A stretch of 64,000 bases of DNA from Typha latifolia (lineage: Eukaryota > Streptophyta > Magnoliopsida > Poales > Typhaceae): the NCBI GenBank assembly GCA_019914945.1, contig CM034101.1, positions 7,203,188 through 7,267,187 of the forward strand, in the 5' to 3' direction. Under the pieces are notes generated by a model that was not told the DNA's origin, ran no database searches, and worked only from the letters and a program-made list of their open reading frames with translations. The translations under genes were made by a program, and so were the position numbers. Below, one piece after another: positions 34,671 through 51,860 of the stretch (its first letter is position 1; each line of letters opens with the position of its first letter).

Positions 34671-35242
34671 TTTTTTTAAGTAAAAAATCTAAGAAAAAAA
34701 TCAAAAAATCTTTTTGGAGATGCACCTCTAAAAATTCAAAATAGATTCAAGACATAGAATATGACAATCGAATGAAATAAGTCATACACAGATCAATCAG
34801 ATCATCAAAAGCATATTATAATCAATTCTAATGCATCACTCAAAATTAAATTAATCTTGATTGATCATAACAATATACATATGCAAGGTGAGCATAGATA
34901 ACATGAAACATTCTTCTTAAAAAAACTTTCCTATTTAAACAATGATACAACACAGTAGTCAAACCGACTTAGTATTTAAATTTGCACTTTTCGACTTATT
35001 CTCCATAACCGAACAGAAATTTTTCCTGTATTATTTATTTTTATATATTAACCATATAGGTGCAATGATGGCTTTCACACATGAGTAGGTAGACATTTTC
35101 TTGTAGTACATATCAAACAATGTGCAAGAAGATATTCACAAACATCAAAAAAAATTTATTTAATTTGCAAGCAATGTACTGAGTCAAACTGGACTCTAAA
35201 CAAGATGGCTTTCACATAAACTCATTGTAGGCCTTTTCATTG
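34671..35242 (-). other. Non-coding remainder of the copia element
   Basis: AT-rich sequence with two similar segments (GATGGCTTTCACA near 35070 and 35204). No pol-like frame is readable. Sequence similar to family B LTRs starts near 35243. Confidence 0.5.
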
Positions 35243-36537
35243 ATCATGCAACTCAGAAATTTAGGTGGTAAAGATGCCAAGAGAAAAATGATATAATGCA
35301 GACTCCAACCATGTATCTAACACATGCGTACTCTTGCTAGTCCATCACATGCACACTCATGATAGAGATCATTCCGACATAAAATCATAACAGTATAATC
35401 ATCTCCAATTATCTCTATATATCACCAATGTACTCAAATCTTAGATCAGCTTAATCAAAATGCATGATAAAATATGTTTGATTGAAATCATCTCTATATA
35501 AAGTCATATAATCATACTAGAGGCCAAAATATGTATGTACATAATATATGATATATCCTAATTTGAGAAAGACGTCTAGGGGATAAGACTACTCACCTCC
35601 GATCAGAAAACCCAACACAGGTATCCCTCACGTCCATCAATCAACCGTCCACACATCACTAATAAATCCACAGGGTCTCAAATAAGAGGGTTGGAATCTA
35701 AAAATGTTTAACTAATATAAAATTATTTATTTATCCAATTGGGTTCCATTTGTGTAACATATGATGATTTATTAGGTTTAAAATTTCTTTTTTTGTTCTT
35801 ATTAAATAATTTGATCTATATGATAGATCTAATTATAATAATATTAATATGTTATTATTCTAATTGTAGATTTATTTATAAAACTATAGTTTGCTAATTA
35901 TATATTAAGTATATAATAGTCAATCTCTTTTGATAATAAAAAACATAAAAGAGCTACGTGCACAATAGTATAATTTAAAATACAAGCACATATATTATAT
36001 AATATTATATAATTATACTATAATTATTTTGTCACTACTACCCTTACTAAGCAAATTAAGAGTTGCATATAAAATAATCTTTACTTAATCATGTAATATA
36101 AACATTAAGTAAGCCTACTATTATATTACATGCATAATAATGTATAATAAGTTGTACATATATATCCCTAATTATAAAGACATGTATTAATCTAATAAAA
36201 ATATATTTATGTACAAATATTTATAATTATAATTAACTGAAATTACACTAATTACACTTATCTAATAACCATGTTACTAAATATATCTATTCTTGAAAAA
36301 TTAAACTAAAAATCTAATTTAGATTAACTAAATAATATAATTAATTTAGACATGTGTTTTATTGCGAGAGAAGGTAAAACGAAGAGAGGAAAAAGGAGGA
36401 AAAAGGAGTAGTGGAAAAGAAGAAGAAGAAGAAGAAGTAGAAGAAGAGAAGGGAAGGGAGGGAGGCTCACCTAGGCTGCGGCGGTGGCGGCGGTGACGGC
36501 GACGGCGACAGCGGTAGACCGGCGTCGATAAGAGAAG

Positions 36538-37140
36538 GGAAAGAGAGCTCGAGAGAGAGAGGTGATTGAGAGAGAGGGGAGGGTAAGAGAGAGAGAGAAC
36601 GAGAGAGCTAGAGAGAGAAGGTGGTGAGGGGTGCGGCAGCGACAACGGCAATGGCGAGAAGCCGTCGGCGAGGAGAGAAAGAGAGAGGTGATAGAGAGAG
36701 AGAAAGAGAGGAGGGTAAGAGAGAGAGAACGAGAGAGTTAGAGAGAGAAGGTGGTGAGGGGTGCGGCGGCGACAACGGCGACGGCGAGAAGCCGTCGGCG
36801 AGGAGAGAAAGAGAGAGGTGATAGAAAGAGAGAAAGAGAGGAGGGTAAGAGAGAGAGAACAAGAGAGTTAGAGAGAGAAGGTGGTGAGGGGTGCGGCGGC
36901 GACGACGGTGACAGCAAGAAGCCGTCGGCGAGGAGAGAAAGAGAGAGGTAATAGAGAGAGAGAGAGAAAGAGAGGAGGGTAAGAGAGAGAGAATGAGAGA
37001 GTTAGAGAGAGAAGGTGGTGAGGGGTGCGGCGAAGACGACGGCGACGGCGAGAAGCCGTCGGTGAGGAGGGAAAGAGAGAGGTGATAGAGAGAGAGAGAG
37101 AGGAGGGTAAGAGAGAGAGTTAGAGAGAGAAGGTGGTGAG
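36538..37140. repeat. About 130-bp tandem repeat within the GA-rich tract
   Basis: At least four direct units of about 130 bp, each made of a GAGAGA stretch, GAGAAGGTGGTGAGGGGTGC, a GGCGACGACGGCGAC-like block and GAAGCCGTCGGCGAGGAG. Adjacent units differ at few positions. The repeats explain the similar Arg/Glu or Ser/Leu open frames here, which are not genes. Confidence 0.88.
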
Positions 37141-37561
37141 TGGTGCGGCGGCGACGACGGTGACGGCGAGAAGCCGTTGGCGATGAGAGAAAGATTGAGG
37201 TGATAGAGAGACAGAAAGATAGGAGGGTAAAACAGAGAGAGAAGGAACGAGCGAGTTAGAGAGAGAGCTATAGAGACAGACGGTGAGCGGGGGTTACGGC
37301 AGCGACGGCAGCGACGGTGGCGGTAGGCCGGCGTCAGCAAGGGAAGGAGAGAAAGAGAGAGCTCGAGAGAGCGGGGAGGGTAAGAGAGAGAGTGAGAGAG
37401 AGAGTTAGAGAGAGTGAGAGAGAGCGAGAGACTGAAAGATAGGGAGAGAGATTTAGAGGGAGAGAGCGAGAGAGGCGATGAAGAAGGGGAAGGGCGGCAG
37501 CTGCGGCGGCGACGGGGCCCGCCGCAGCCAGCTAGCATGGCTCAGTTGGCCGGGCCAGTGG

Positions 37562-37625
37562 TTGTGGGCGCACGTGGCGCCCGCAACGTGCGCCCACAAT
37601 TTGCATGGCACGAGCTCGTGCCATG
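37562..37625. repeat. Two adjacent hairpins at the LTR 5' end
   Basis: 37562-37599: TTGTGGGCGCACGT pairs with ACGTGCGCCCACAA around a 10-nt loop (14-bp stem). 37604-37625: a perfect 22-bp palindrome with half-site CATGGCACGAG. Both sit about 150-210 bp from the TGTAATAACCC end. The second is the counterpart of the hairpin at 6919-6952. Confidence 0.9.
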
Positions 37626-37773
37626 TAACAATTTTTTTTATTTCTTTCTTTTGTCTTTTTTTATATATTTAATATATATATTATTATTATTGTTATTAAT
37701 ATTATTATTTTATTTTATTTTTATTTTTATTTTTATTTATTTTTATTTTTATTTTTTTATCTGGGTTATTACA

Positions 37774-38129
37774 GCTTGAGTACTTATTTTAATACCTGCG
37801 TTAATGCAGCCAAGTATGGGGCTTAGTTCTAGGGCTCCTGTCCTATTTTCCCATTTCATCTTTTGTATCAAGTTGTAACCTATTGATTAAAATGAATTAT
37901 ATGATCAGTCTACGGACTTGCTTTAAAAAAATTTATTTATTTTGTTATCATTAAAATAAATTAGTAATAATCGTTGAAACTATATGGCTAAAATTAATTA
38001 CCCAAAAAGAAAAGTAACATAACTTTGGTCTCAAAAAGAGTTAATTGGATTCTCGTATAATGGTAAGTAACAATTGCTCATATATATATATATATATATA
38101 AGCATTATGGTTTAACCTAATTTTAACTT
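37774..38129. other. No gene; AT-rich spacer
   Basis: Sequence between the family B LTR and the inverted-repeat block. A TA-dinucleotide run occurs at about 38081-38101. Text near 37780-37915 (AGTTGTAACC, then AAAATGAATT) resembles a 3' untranslated region but nothing can be assigned. Confidence 0.5.
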
Positions 38130-43455
<5,326 letters not shown>

Positions 43456-43559
43456 ATCACCGACTGATTTGTACTACGCAAACAATAGCCACAAAATTTC
43501 AGCACACGTTCTAATACTGATATTTGATAGCCATTTCTTTATTTTGAGCAAATAGATGT

Positions 43560-43886
43560 TTGGGAGCCATTTTTTTTAAGAAATAAGATATTTGGGAGCC
43601 ATTGATCGATCCGCTCACCATTTTCCTCGGCATATTCCTCTCTTCTGGATCCCCTGCGCTCTGGGTCCCACCAAAATACATCAATAGGCAAGCGGAAACC
43701 TACCACTGGATCTTTTCCACGTGTCATCTAAGCATATCCTCCGACGCCTCCTTCGCAGCACCTGAAACGATCAGTAGGCTCACGGCAGCCCGCCACTAAC
43801 TTCTTGCCACGTGTAACCTACTGGATGCTACAAGTACATCTGCTTCCATCGTTTCTCTGCACCTCCCCTATTCCTCCGGCGTCAAG
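43560..43886 (+). promoter_or_regulatory. GBSSI promoter with duplicated G-box module and leader exon
   Basis: CACGTG G-boxes lie at 43718-43723 and 43808-43813, each within a similar text (CCACT, then TTTTCCACGTGTCA, versus TTCTTGCCACGTGTAA) 90 bp apart, so the module looks duplicated. G-boxes bind bZIP or bHLH factors and are common in starch and stress genes. The untranslated first exon ends AAG at 43886 before a donor GTATGG. I cannot place the transcription start or a convincing TATA box. A TTTGGGAGCCATT direct repeat lies just upstream (43560-43602). Confidence 0.65.
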
Positions 43887-44627
43887 GTATGGCATTCCAT
43901 TTGGCAAAGTCAAGGCTCGGATATTTATTTATTTATCTTTCCTTCACCAACTTATAGTGCACAAGGCACATAGAAGTTAAATGCACATTCTTTAGATGTT
44001 AAATTCAATAAGCAAAATTTCGGCTGCCAATTAACTGATATATACTGGAATATTTCTCTGATATATAGTGGAATATCTTGGAAATCGGGAGAAGAGTTTT
44101 AGAATGAAAATATTCATGACAATTATGATTCACATCTAGATGGTAAATGTCATCCATAGCTACATCTCTGCGCAATGATGTATACTAGATGTAAATACTA
44201 TGTATGCTGCTGCTGAACATGAACCTGCGTTCATCTAGTATCAGCTTATTGGTAGTGGATTGGCGACAGAATTCATTACTGAGGATTTTGTTAACTTTCT
44301 TATTCTTACGTGAGCTTAACTTTGAGTTATTCAAGGAAACTAGAGCCAGATAATTAATTAAATTCTTACATCTTTTGCCATCTTTAATGGCCAGTGATTT
44401 TCTCTGAATGGACCTCCCTTACCTTGTTTGACCTCGTCATTTAATTTTCCTCAGATCTTTCAGAGGTACAGCAACATATCATCTCATCAAAAGGGATAGG
44501 GCTGCAAGCATCTAGTCTTTCCCAAATTCTGCAGTGGCAGGAGCCTCGTGCACTTAAACACCCTTTCTTACAGCACATTTATGTGCCGTGAAATCTTTTT
44601 TCTAATATCTTTGTATCTTTCTGGCAG
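43887..44627 (+). other. GBSSI 5' UTR intron
   Basis: A 741-bp intron with donor GTATGG (43887) and acceptor TTTCTGGCAG (44618-44627), eight bases before the start codon. A long intron in the 5' leader is also present in cereal Waxy genes. Confidence 0.8.
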
Positions 44628-44635
44628 ACCCTCCA

Positions 44636-47600
44636 ATGGCTGCTGTGGTGGGTTCGCATTTTATCTCTAGTAGCTTGAGCAGCAGTCATGCAAGTGCATT
44701 CAATTTGAACAAGCATCCTCCTCATTGGAGAAGCCAAACATCTACTTATAATGGATTGAGATTCTTGAATAAGGTGGATTTTCTTTTGATGCAAACGAGA
44801 ACACAAACAGCTATAAGCCAATCGAGAAAGCAAAGAGGTTATCAAGAGCATTCTAGGCCTCGAGGCTTCATCATATGTGGAAGTGGTATGAACTTGGTCT
44901 TTTTGGGAACTGAGGTAGCTCCGTGGAGCAAAACAGGGGGCCTTGGTGATGTGCTTGGAGGACTGCCACCAGCTTTGGCAGTAAGAATCTTCTTCTAATT
45001 CTGATAACAAACAATGCATCAAGTACATGCTTTAATACAAGATGCAGACTGCCTTATCTTTCTCCAGGGTCTCTTCCTTCTGATGAATATATAGGCTTAA
45101 GAATTATCGAACTCATTTCTGTAAATAGGCAAATGGCCATCGGGTGATGACGGTATCTCCGCGCTATGATCAATACAAGGATGCATGGGATACAAATGTT
45201 CTTGTTGAGGTGTGCGGACTCTTGAATCTTTGTTTAATGCTGGACTAGAGAATGTCCTTCTTTTGATCAGTCAAATTTTTACACGAACTTTGCTGCTTAT
45301 GTTGCTAGCTGCTAAGATTTTCTCTCCTCTACAGTTTAAGGTGGGGATTAAAGTTGAAACTGTGCGCTTCTTCCACTGCTACAAGAGAGGAGTTGACCGC
45401 GTTTTTGTTGATCACCCTCTGTTTCTGGAGAAGGTCCTCATTTTCTTCTCCTTGACATGTTCCTTTGCTCTATTTTCTATTATTTAGGATTCTTTTCATG
45501 GTACATAACTAGTCAACCCTGACTTCAAATTATTTTCTAAACGGAATCATACAGGTCTGGGGAAAAACTGGATCAAAACTTTATGGTCCTGCTACTGGAA
45601 TAGACTATCAAGACAATCTTCTAAGATTCTGCCTTTTATGTCTAGTAAGTGATTTCCGAATTTACTTGAGTTATTCATACTCAAACAGTTGCCTCAAGAT
45701 TAACAAGTGTTCACTTAAATATCTGAACAGTGAATGTAAAGTGGAAACTCCTTGAAATAATTACATCCTATGTCACCTACACTTTTCGTTCTATATTAAT
45801 GATTAGAATATTGAATTTTTAGTCATGCCAATTCTTGGATTAGCAACTAATTTTCAGATTGTGGTTTATATTTATTGTGCTGCATGTCACAATGAAGCAT
45901 TTTGCTATGGATAGTTTCTGTCTGTTGTTCGGAATTAACCGAGTTAGGTGGGCTTTAGTTATGTTTTAATTCTTGGTATTTATATGGTATTTTATATATA
46001 TATATATATATATTCTGGTGCATTCCAGCTTTCTCAGATCCTAATCTTATTCTAATAACACGTATGGGGAGTGACTGGAGGAGGCGTAATACCTGCCATT
46101 CTGCAGTAGACATTGTTTCAAAAGGATAATATATAACATGACTTGCTCGTATATTGAATACTTCTATAATGGTATTGTCTCTTTCAGGCTGCTTTGGAGG
46201 CTCCAAGAGTTCTGAATCTCAACAACAGCCAATATTTCTCTGGACCCTATGGTATGCTGTATGTTTTTTCCTTGAAAGTACTATGGCAGGTTATATTTTA
46301 TGAGATCGTATTTGTCTGCATCAATCATATGTATTGAACTGTTCCAATAGTTTTTCATTAATGATGTGTAGTATCCAAGCAGGTGAAGATGTCGTATTTA
46401 TTGCTAATGATTGGCATACTGCTCTTCTTCCATGCTACTTAAAGAGTGTGTACCAAGCAAATGGGATATACAAGAAAGCAAAGGTACCACCTAATTATCT
46501 TTCACCTTGTGTTACAAGCATGAATAACAGTGGATACGAATGGTCTCATGTGTTCCTAGGTTGCTTTCTGCATTCACAACATTGCCTACCAAGGTAGATT
46601 TGCCTTTTCAGATTTTGATCTTCTCAATCTCCCGGATCACTTCATTCCTTCTTTTGATTTTATCGATGGGTATGAGCTATAGTTCTCTTTTATTACTTGG
46701 GAATTAGCAAACAATGTATTCTTATTCTGGAACTTCAACTGCTCTTCTCTGCATATTTATATATAATTCGATATTACAGTTATGACAAGCCTGTCAAAGG
46801 GAGGAAAATTAATTGGATGAAAGCTGGAATCTTAGAATCAGACCGTGTGCTAACTGTGAGTCCATATTATGCTGAAGAGCTCATCTCTGGACCAGATAAA
46901 GGTGTTGAATTGGACACCGTTCTTTGCAAGCCTGGCATCACGGGAATTGTAAATGGGATGGATGTTCAAGAATGGAATCCAGCTACGGACAAATATATTA
47001 ATGTCAACTATGATAACACAACAGTTAGAACTTCCTCGACATGTTTTTGTTCTACTTAGTTTAACATTCTATTCCTTGATGTTAATATTTAGCAAAAGAA
47101 AAATTCAGGTAACCGAAGGAAAAGCTCTTAACAAAGAGATGCTGCAAGCAGAGGTGGGGTTGCCCGTGGATCGAAGCATCCCTGTCATAGTTTTCATCGG
47201 TAGACTTGAAGAGCAGAAAGGCTCAGATATTTTAGCGGAAGCCATTCCAGAGTTCATTGAGGAGAATGTTCAGATAATAGTTCTTGTATGCACTCTTAAC
47301 TTAGTTCCAGTCCCATTCATCTCTGTAGATGCAAGCACCGATCAGTGGTTTATCTGCAGGGAACCGGGAAAAAGAAAATGGAGGAGCAGCTTGAGCAACT
47401 AGAAGTGAAGTATCCAGACAAGGCTAGAGGAGTAGCTAAATTTAATGTTCCATTGGCGCATATGATGCTTGCTGGAGCTGATTTTATAATTGTTCCTAGT
47501 AGATTCGAACCATGTGGCCTCATTCAATTGCAGGGAATGAGAGATGGAACGGTATGCCTTGTTAACACAAGAATTCTTGACGATGTGATTAATTTACTAA

Positions 47601-48644
47601 TTGATCCTATATTAGTAAAATGAATGATGTATAAAGGAATATGTTATGGTTCTCTAGTATATATATGCATTTCTTTTTCATAGTTTGGTCAAGCGGAAGT
47701 TGTTAGTTCCATCTGCAAGATAGAATCCAATAAAAAGGTATCAAATATCTTTCGCAGCTGCCAATATGCGTCTCAACTGGTGGACTTGTAGACACAGTAA
47801 AAGAAGGTATCACTGGATTTCACATGGGTGCCTTTAGTGTCGATGTAAGATTGTTCTTCCTTCTGTTTGTTTTGTTTCCTGCTGAATAAATAACTGTAAC
47901 TCACGAACAACTTCTTTTCATTCTTTCAGTGTGATGCTGTTGATCCAGCAGATGTGGCAGCTATCGTTGCAACGGTTGGGAGAGCCCTTAAGGTTTATGG
48001 CACACCAACTTTCCATGAGATGGTTCAGAATTGCATGGCTCAAGATCTTTCTTGGAAGGTAAGTATAAACCATTTATTTTCAGCCATTTCCTTGTGTCAT
48101 AAAAAGCAATATATCAGCTAGCTCTAGTGGAGAGTCCTGCTGAGCATGCAGCAGTATGGATTCTCTGATTAGTACTAGTTGGACAATGCCATGTTAATTA
48201 CACTACAAACAATTAAAATTGCAGGTATCTATACTCTATAGTATTGCAAAATATCATGTTGTACAAATACAATTGAATTCCTTCTCACTTGTAGAATCCG
48301 CTTGGTGCCACCTGTCATGTTAAGCTTTGGCATTCCAGACACTGCATTAGCAGGAGACTTAGTGTGCACTGCAACATGTATATATAGTATGCTAGTTTAA
48401 GCTTCTTCAGTTAATCACCTACATATTCATATAATGACGAGATGCCGTCAGTAATGAGACTCTCATCCTTATTTTAATTTAACTACTGCTATTAACTAAT
48501 AGATGTGTTGGTTTATCTCTCTCGAAGGGACCTGCAAAGAAGTGGGAGGAGGAGCTCCTTTGTCTGGGTGTTGCTGGTAGTGAGCCGGGCAATGATGGTG
48601 AGGAGATTGCCCCTCTTGCCAAAGAAAATATTGCTACTCCGTGA
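44636..48644 (+). CDS. GBSS1: Granule-bound starch synthase I (Waxy type)
   Basis: Coding exons: 44636-44980, 45129-45209, 45335-45433, 45555-45644, 46188-46251, 46383-46483, 46560-46669, 46780-47023, 47109-47285, 47360-47551, 47758-47844, 47930-48058, 48528-48644. They join in frame to 1836 bp, 611 residues, usual GBSSI length, all with GT/AG introns. The enzyme adds glucose from ADP-glucose to make amylose on the starch granule in plastids. Residues 1 to about 82 are a Ser-rich, basic transit peptide. The GT5 catalytic domain has KTGGLGDV at 99-106 for ADP-glucose. The C-terminal glycosyltransferase domain has [10 protein letters not shown] (exon 9), SRFEPCG at 484-490 and the second STGGL at 507-511. 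Exon sizes 81, 99, 90, 64, 101, 192, 87, 129 and 117 fit GBSSI genes as I know them. One oddity is Asp at 499 (GMRDGT), where Tyr is usual. No stop or frame break. Confidence 0.97.
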
Positions 48645-49274
48645 AAGTTTTTATCTTTTCAATTCCTAGAATGACTCGTTCAAACTAACACCATTTACTT
48701 AGCTGCAAATATAACTACTGTTTTTGTTTCCTTTCTACCGTAATTTGAGTCAACAAATACTGTATCTGTTGCAATTGTCATTTCTCTGTATTATAGATGT
48801 AAATTTGACGATGAGCAAATCTAAAATGGAGTTCTCGTCCCTTTTTACTTGTTTTTTTCTCCAGAAAACTTAGATTTGTGGGTCATTTATCCATAGATCT
48901 ATATTCTCTCGACTAATAAGTTACGGCTGTAAAATATTATTAACTAGATTAATGATTATGAGATTGATTAAATTTGAGGTCGGTCATCTATTGATTGATG
49001 CTGAGTACAACAACACAGAGAATTAATTTCTTTCCATCGGTAGCAATATTGATTAAGCATCAATTTGATGAAAATATCGCCAAATATGTCAAATAGAAGC
49101 ACTTGTGCTTTAATGCAACTAAGGTTGATCTTGTAGTAAACTCTAGTTTTTTATTCCGCTGTAGTTAACGAGACTTATTTGGATATGCTGATAAAATTAC
49201 GCATGTACCAGCAATTATCGTGGTCATCATTAAATTATTATTACTATATGCAATTCTCAATATTACAATCATCA

Positions 49275-49318
<44 letters not shown>

Positions 49319-49356
49319 TATATGTAATTCTCAATATTACAATCATCACTTTCATT
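48645..49356 (+). other. GBSSI 3' flank and intergenic sequence
   Basis: The 3' UTR starts here, but I cannot fix the poly(A) site; TGTAAATTTG near 48799 is a plausible region. The rest is AT-rich without genes. An (ATT)n microsatellite of about 40 bp lies at 49276-49315, and a 30-bp text (ATATGCAATTCTCAATATTA-like) is repeated on both sides of it. Confidence 0.6.
49276..49315. repeat. (ATT)n microsatellite
   Basis: About 13 uninterrupted ATT units downstream of GBSSI. Confidence 0.95.
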
Positions 49357-49665
49357 TCATTATAATATTATCATACTAGACTACCGTGCACAGTTAACGC
49401 TTTGTGCCCAGTTTCATCATCCTACCCAAAGGCTCAAAGTATCCATGGCATCCGCAAAGGTATCTCGATCATAATCATACTCGTCGTCTGCTAAGGGTGT
49501 CAACATCCATCCTGGGCACCTTTCTAGCTGATAGAAACTATGTGAGGATAACTCACCACATATGCCCTAACAAACGATATGTGTTCGAATGTTTGCTATG
49601 CACATAGACTAACGACCACGGACATAAGGCCATAAGATCGCGACTATGTCGAGCGATCAATCATC
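49357..49665 (-). repeat. Family B LTR remnant, left part
   Basis: Its reverse complement follows 14820-15130 of the family B 3' LTR (for example GATGATTGATCGCTCG, GCATATGTGGTGAGTTATCC). It ends at TCATC (49661-49665) where the element at 49666 is inserted. The rest of this LTR continues at 53982. Confidence 0.8.
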
Positions 49666-50544
49666 TGATACGATCTCCCTTTTAGGCTAAGGTTCTATCT
49701 CTTCCGATTTCCAGATTTGGAATATATCTAGCATAGAACTTTGTAAATAGATTTCGAAATATGCCGTTGTCGAATCGATGTTAAATTTTGATATGTTGTA
49801 GCCCCGGAAAATAGCTTTCCAACAAATCAAGTTTCAGACGAATTGGATGTAGGGCTTTGGAGATATCGTCCGATAAGTAGATGAAAGTCAGAGGATCTAA
49901 TCAGGATCCATGGATGGAGGCACGAGATCCTAGATGATGGTGGTTGGTGGTGGACCGGCGTTAATGGGGTGGCACTGGTGAAAAGTGGTGGTGGAAGGGT
50001 TATGGTTGCTGGAAGGGTTAGGGCAAGTGTTGGATAGATTGAAAGAAGGGGGAGGAGAGGGCCACCCCTAAGGGACTATGGTGATTGGCCGGTCGAGGGA
50101 GATTAGAAGTGGCGTCGCCGGGGATTGAGAGAATAGGAGCGAAGAAGACGAAGGAGGCAAGGCGAAAACTCAATTCATCAATAATGACTCCATGGTTGCC
50201 ATCCACACAACCAACAATTCAAAATTAACCTTAAATAGTGCATTTTCGTCGACCGCGTTCGAACGCGCCTGATCGCATTCGAACGCACTTATTTCTCACT
50301 TCTCTGGATTTGCAAACGCGATGCAGGCATTCACAGGCGCGTTCGAACGCACAATTCACACTCTCTAGATGTACGAATGTGATGCAGGCGTTCACAACCC
50401 CGTTCGAACGCACTCCACCCGTGTTCGAATGCGACATACAGAAAACTTACTTTTTTTAAGAATTAAACACTTAAACAAGAGACAAAAATAGTCCTAAAGT
50501 GTATCCATGCTCGAGACGACATCGGTGAAGTCCAAATCGTATCA
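49666..50544 (-). repeat. 3' LTR of the 49666-53976 element
   Basis: 879 bp, starting TGATACGATCTCCC on the plus strand and ending AATCGTATCA. It holds the palindrome array at 50251-50435 (perfect copy at 50255-50266), the GGAAAATAGCTTTCCAACAA box near 49807-49826 and pyrimidine-rich leader. It lacks about 12 bp near 50207 (CTTTAGAGGCTA in the other copy), which removes the TATA-like site. Confidence 0.92.
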
Positions 50545-51860
50545 ATCCACCATGCTTCCGCAACCTTGTCCTCAAGGTTTGAAATTTGGGTAGCGATCCA
50601 TGATAACTGACTCTAGCTCCCATGTAGACTCATCAGTTGGTTTGCCCAACCACTCGATCAATTCGATCTCCAATCTGGATCCATGGCGTCTTCTCCTGCG
50701 GCCTAAGACTCAGACCGGTTCAGTTGGGCCATCTTCCTCCATTAGTTCGGGCAAGGTCGAACCCACCACATGGTTAGGCTCGATCTGGGCCTTCAATGCA
50801 GATACATGGAAGACAGGATGGATCCTGGTCCCCTCAGGTAGGTCCAACAGGTAAGCTACTAGACTAATTCGTTGTAGCACTCGGTACAGACTATAGTACT
50901 TGTGGCCCAACTTCTGGTTCAAAATTGGCGTCAATGTGGATTGCTAGTATAATTGAGCTCAAACGAACACCCATTGATCCACCTCAAACTCTCACTCATG
51001 CCGGCCTTTGTCATGAGTCTGCTTCATGCGGTTTTGGGCGGTTGCTAGGTGAATCTTGAGCCGTCTCAAGGTTTCGTCTTGATCAGCAAGTTCCAAGTCG
51101 AGCTCGGTTCTATCTGTCGCTGCGAGTCTAGCGTAGGTACGCAAGATAGGGGGAGTGCGCCCATAAACCGCCTCAAAGGGGGTTATGTCGATGCTAGAGT
51201 AATGAGCGGTATTGTATGACCACTCAGCCCATGGAAGGAATTTGACCCAATCCTTTGGTCGTCCACCACAAAGCATCGCAAGTATTGCTCCAGTCCGCGA
51301 TTCACCACCTCGGTTTGACCATCCGTCTCGAGGTGATAAGCTGAACTAAGGTTGATTCGAGTCCCTTGCAATCTGAAAAACTCAAACCAAAACTCGCTGA
51401 TGAAGATGCGATCCCGGTTTGACATGATCGTCCTAGGCATCCCATGCAAGAGCCACTTCTCGAACAAAAATTTCAGCAACCTTTTTCGCTGAAAACGGGT
51501 GCAACAATGCTATGAAATGAGCATATTTGCTCAGCCTATCCACCACAACAAACACCACCGATTGTCCTCAGACCTCCGGTAGCCCCTCGATGAAGTCCAT
51601 AGAGATGTCCTCCCAGATATGCTCCGGCATAAGCAGTGGTTGCAACAACCCGCTAGGTTTGAGCGTTTCTGATTGGACTTGTTGGCAGATTTGGCATTCA
51701 CGCACATATTTCTTCACGTCCGCCTTCATTGTTGTCCATGTACAGTTTTGGGCCAGCCGCTTGTAGGTACGTAAGACCCCTTCATGGCCTGCTTTAGGAG
51801 TATCATGGAAGTGTGCCATTAATAGTCTTCATAGCTCTTCGTCCGTGGGTACCTTGATCT
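50545..51860 (-). pseudogene. Gypsy integrase with chromodomain-like tail
   Basis: Minus strand. The zinc region (HFHDTPKAGHEGVLRTY to CQICQQ, 51819-51660) and core start (MDFIEGLPEV, 51590) are clear; a stop follows, then [15 protein letters not shown]. The core is frame-broken around 51450-51300. [28 protein letters not shown] (51240-51155) and the C-terminal VLQRISLVAYLLDLPEGTRIHPVFHVSALK (50880-50790) are readable, and the tail (IEWLGKPTDESTWELES, then DRYPNF) is chromodomain-like. It ends close to the LTR start at 50544. Several stops. Confidence 0.9.

Larger units (their letters stand above)
31664..35242 (-). mobile_element. Sirevirus-like Ty1/copia element, 3' half
   Basis: On the minus strand: a 5'-truncated internal region, an env-like ORF, several polypurine tracts and a 3' LTR. 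The env-like ORF between pol and the 3' LTR, and repeated G-rich tracts before the LTR, are known features of the Sirevirus (SIRE/Maximus) branch of Ty1/copia. No gag or pol remains; the 5' side ends against a family B LTR near 35242. Confidence 0.75.
35243..37773 (-). repeat. Family B LTR, left-truncated
   Basis: On the minus strand it begins TGTAATAACCCAG at 37773. Then come an A/T tract, two hairpins (37604-37625 and 37562-37599), a long CT tract (GA on the plus strand, 36400-37500) and the AT-rich body. 35243-35600 matches 63430-63770 and the reverse complement of 14380-14720. The 3' end of the LTR is missing at the left junction. Confidence 0.85.

Noticed and set aside
37774..37920. 3' UTR of a host gene
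   Set aside because: The text is suggestive, but no coding region lies next to it; a family B LTR end directly adjoins it.
44579..45028. 149-codon minus-strand frame over GBSSI exon 2
   Set aside because: Antisense shadow of a clearly spliced plus-strand gene; no similarity.
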